From M1-B18 sp048264125 (GTDB taxonomy: Bacteria; Bacillota; Clostridia; Peptostreptococcales; Natronincolaceae), in contig JBLXDM010000006.1 in the NCBI GenBank assembly GCA_048264125.1, positions 62,001 to 126,000 of the forward strand: a stretch of DNA of 64,000 nucleotides, read 5' to 3'. Below, piece after piece: positions 61,811 through 64,000 of this stretch (the stretch's first letter is position 1; each line of letters begins with the position of its first letter). The notes beneath the pieces were generated by a model. That model saw only the letters and a list, made by a program, of their open reading frames with translations. It was not told where the DNA came from and did not search any database. Made by a program: the position numbers and the translations under genes.

Positions 61811-61857
61811 AAAAAGACGGTGTAGCCTAGTTAAATTGGCTGCACCGTCTTTTTTCC
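61811..61857. terminator. Bidirectional terminator
   Basis: Long stem AAAAAGACGGTG.AGCC / GGCTGCACCGTCTTTTT with T-runs on both strands, between convergent genes. Confidence 0.9.
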
Positions 61858-61863
61858 ATCAGC

Positions 61864-64000
61864 TTACATTTCCTCCATCATTTCCAGCAGGAGAAATGCC
61901 CCCGGATCGTATTTCATCAGCTCCTCCATGGGAAGCTCATTGCCCTTTCGTATAACATCCGCCGCATATTCGTCAAATATAGCCTGGGGAGAGCTACCCG
62001 CTTCCGCAGGCTTATCTTCGTTTCCTAGAATATCACGGCAGACAAGGAGCATTATCCAGCCCTCAAGGCCCTCCTGTTTTCCTTCTAAAAATTTTCTATA
62101 AATATATCTAAGGGAAGTATCTCCCCTAGACACCAGCATCGCATACTCCTTTTGATGCAGCTCTATATAAGCATAAGGGTTTGAGGCCGAAGAGGGGCCA
62201 TCGGCAATTCTTCTTATAAGCTCCTCCTCTGATCTTCTGCTCTTTAAATATTCCTCAGCCTTTAAATCACAGGCTTCAACTTGCTGCTTAGCATATTTTT
62301 GAGAATCCATTGCAGCTGCAGCTATGTCGCTTGGAAATCTGGCTCGTATTGAGGTTGCATAGTCGGAGCCATCGGAGGCCCTCCAATAATCCACTAGAGA
62401 AAAGCCACCAGCTGCCCTCTTTGAAAAGACTAAGGCCATAGGCATATAGCCTCCTCCCGCCAGCTGAGGCTTGCCGTCGGGGAAATTGTATACTGCATAA
62501 TAGCCCATAAGATAAGCAGTTACTGTGGTGTCATCCTCTTCAATTTTTAATAATACGTGGGACTCTGTCTGAAATTCTCCAGACCGATAGCTATCAATGT
62601 TATGGGAGATTATTGCCTCAGATATATAGGGCTCTAGCCTGTCAGCAAGCGTAGCCGGAGTACTTGCTTCTCCCGTCAGAATTTTTTCCAGATTGGCATA
62701 ATGCATGCCAGAAACTATGCTGTAAAAGCCATCCTTTCCGCCCTGCATAACACTTCTTCCATCAAGCATATAGGCATAAAGCTCTGACACCTCTGTGGAA
62801 TTGGGGTATGCTGCCTGTATTAGATAATATTCCTCGACAGCCGTCATATCTTCACCGGGCCAGGCGGCTGATTTTACCATGTAATCAAATATCAACTCCT
62901 TAACTAGCTTAGCTTCCTCTGTTGTCAGCTCTATTTTAGAAGCCAGCTCCTGGCCACCCATTCCAAGCTTAAATATACTATAGGTGGTAGACTCCTCCAA
63001 AGGAGGCGGAGCTTCCTCATTATTATCCTTGACTCCGGTAAAGGTGCAGGCAGCAGTGATTGAAGAAACTAGAATGACTGCCACCAAGGTTATTATAAGC
63101 ATTCTTGGCTTTTTGGCAATTAGCGAGATTCTTTCCTTTATTTCAGATCTGCCGCAGGACATGGTGGTGGCACAATTAAGTAGGTTTCTGGGAGAATTAT
63201 TTGCTGATATCATGCTTATCAGGGTACGACCATATTCCAGCCGATCCTCCTCCCCAAGACGAAGGAGGGTGCCCTCATCGCAGGCCAGCTCACAATCCCT
63301 TTTAGATAATATGGCACCTGCCCATACAAGGGGGTTAAACCAATGAAGCACCAGACAGAGGCTTCTCACCAAAGCCCATATATGGTCCTTATGGCGATAG
63401 TGAGTGAGCTCATGAAGGATGATATGGTTCAGCCTATTTTCTCCTTTAAGATCACCGGTGTTCAGATAAATTGCTGGCCTAAATATGCCATAAAGACAGG
63501 GAGAAGGAAGGCCCTCTGCCAAGTAAACAGGCAAGGGACAATTGGCTACTCTTATTGGCACCGCACGTTCTCTGAGGCTGAGATAAAAGCGAAGGTTGGA
63601 AACCACCAGCATAAGAGCCATGGCTACAGCACCCAAAAGCCAGATTATAGCCAGTGGGCTATTGACGGCTGAGGGGCTGTCGGCGCCGATATAAATATCA
63701 GATGCATCGGTATCTATGGCTTCTATAGCAGGGCGCTGTATAGGTGAAGTCGGCAGAGGATTGTTAAAGCTATACACTGGTGCTTCAGAAATGGGATCCG
63801 ACTGTACCAGCCCTTGTAATGACGGCATTTCAAATATATTCAGAACACTCAAGGAGCTAGCTGCTACATTAAAGGGAAATAGAAGCCTTATGGCCACCAG
63901 AGCCCAAAGCCCATATTGTAGCCTTAGATTGATTTTTCCCTTAAGAAAATACCGCAATAAAATGATAATAGCTATAAGTATTGAGGATGATATGATAATT
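61864..64000 (-). CDS. BlaR1/MecR1-type M56 membrane metallopeptidase (partial, N-terminus outside window)
   Basis: The frame is open through the window end, so the first membrane helix continues beyond 64000 (ILIAIIILLRYFLKGK is its end). The M56 domain shows three further helices and the zinc motif HELTHYRHKDHIW. The C-terminal part (about 330 to end) is outside the membrane and is not a penicillin-binding domain. It contains DUF-like repeats of unknown ligand binding. BlaR1 relatives sense a ligand outside and cleave a BlaI-type repressor; that gene would lie upstream, beyond the window. Confidence 0.83.
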   Translation of the reverse strand, partial: IIISSSILIAIIILLRYFLKGKINLRLQYGLWALVAIRLLFPFNVAASSLSVLNIFEMPSLQGLVQSDPISEAPVYSFNNPLPTSPIQRPAIEAIDTDASDIYIGADSPSAVNSPLAIIWLLGAVAMALMLVVSNLRFYLSLRERAVPIRVANCPLPVYLAEGLPSPCLYGIFRPAIYLNTGDLKGENRLNHIILHELTHYRHKDHIWALVRSLCLVLHWFNPLVWAGAILSKRDCELACDEGTLLRLGEEDRLEYGRTLISMISANNSPRNLLNCATTMSCGRSEIKERISLIAKKPRMLIITLVAVILVSSITAACTFTGVKDNNEEAPPPLEESTTYSIFKLGMGGQELASKIELTTEEAKLVKELIFDYMVKSAAWPGEDMTAVEEYYLIQAAYPNSTEVSELYAYMLDGRSVMQGGKDGFYSIVSGMHYANLEKILTGEASTPATLADRLEPYISEAIISHNIDSYRSGEFQTESHVLLKIEEDDTTVTAYLMGYYAVYNFPDGKPQLAGGGYMPMALVFSKRAAGGFSLVDYWRASDGSDYATSIRARFPSDIAAAAMDSQKYAKQQVEACDLKAEEYLKSRRSEEELIRRIADGPSSASNPYAYIELHQKEYAMLVSRGDTSLRYIYRKFLEGKQEGLEGWIMLLVCRDILGNEDKPAEAGSSPQAIFDEYAADVIRKGNELPMEELMKYDPGAFLLLEMMEEM

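Overview
The window looks like the chromosome of a spore-forming, anaerobic Firmicute of class Clostridia. The grounds are a low to moderate GC content, strong AGGAGG-type ribosome sites with frequent GTG and TTG starts, 7TM-DISM diguanylate cyclases, a SpoIIM/RDD pair, a lysine 2,3-aminomutase operon and a likely selenoprotein. The ablA-ablB pair (N-epsilon-acetyl-beta-lysine osmolyte synthesis) suggests salt tolerance. I see no rRNA, tRNA, CRISPR array, prophage or complete insertion sequence.

Layout. 0-6 kb: start of a collagen-like protein cut by the window edge; a TetR regulator divergent from a CocE-type hydrolase across a palindromic operator; a perR-dps peroxide-stress pair behind tandem palindromes; a split chromate-transporter pair. 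6-13 kb: an ABC-F ATPase behind a long structured leader with its own promoter and terminator; an alkyltransferase-like protein; a membrane-anchored Nudix-like protein; a DUF4180 protein; PspA and a YdjI-type SPFH protein (envelope stress); a 2-hydroxyacid dehydrogenase homologue that has lost its catalytic residues. 13-26 kb: a WG-repeat lipoprotein, two large membrane diguanylate cyclases, ablA-ablB behind a second promoter-leader-terminator unit, a papain-like amidase, a WYL regulator with a 32-bp symmetrical operator, and a hydrolase with a TetR regulator.

26.6-33.2 kb holds a co-directional cassette: ATP-grasp ligase, MurE-like ligase lacking the DNPR motif, AsnB-type amidotransferase, membrane-anchored C39-like peptidase and Asp/Glu racemase. 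The set resembles the enzymes that make and attach D-Asp/D-Asn cross-bridges in peptidoglycan, or a related peptide pathway. 33.5-40.6 kb: an orphan MotB, a zinc-ribbon protein and two TPM proteins, one with five TPM domains in tandem. These complement pspA-ydjI and match the YdjFGHI envelope-stress module, here split over two loci. 41.7-48.5 kb: the MoxR/DUF58/DUF4129/DUF4350 operon, a MITE-like element, then SpoIIM and RDD proteins. 48.6-64 kb: a secreted protein, a two-component system, an Rsm22-type methyltransferase, further membrane and cell-wall proteins, oligoendopeptidase F, a lysophospholipase-like hydrolase and a BlaR1-type metalloprotease cut by the window end.

The most notable observations are: (1) a MerT-like membrane protein at 58507-58812 read through an in-frame TGA that replaces the second Cys of the CC motif, with a SECIS-like hairpin 26 nt downstream, so a probable selenoprotein; (2) a roughly 148-bp intergenic repeat in two copies (11263-11410 and 49526-49672) with compensatory stem changes, indicating a conserved structured RNA; (3) the 26.6-33.2 kb ligase/racemase/amidotransferase cassette; (4) the five-TPM-domain protein; (5) two unidentified leader RNAs, before the ABC-F gene and before ablA.
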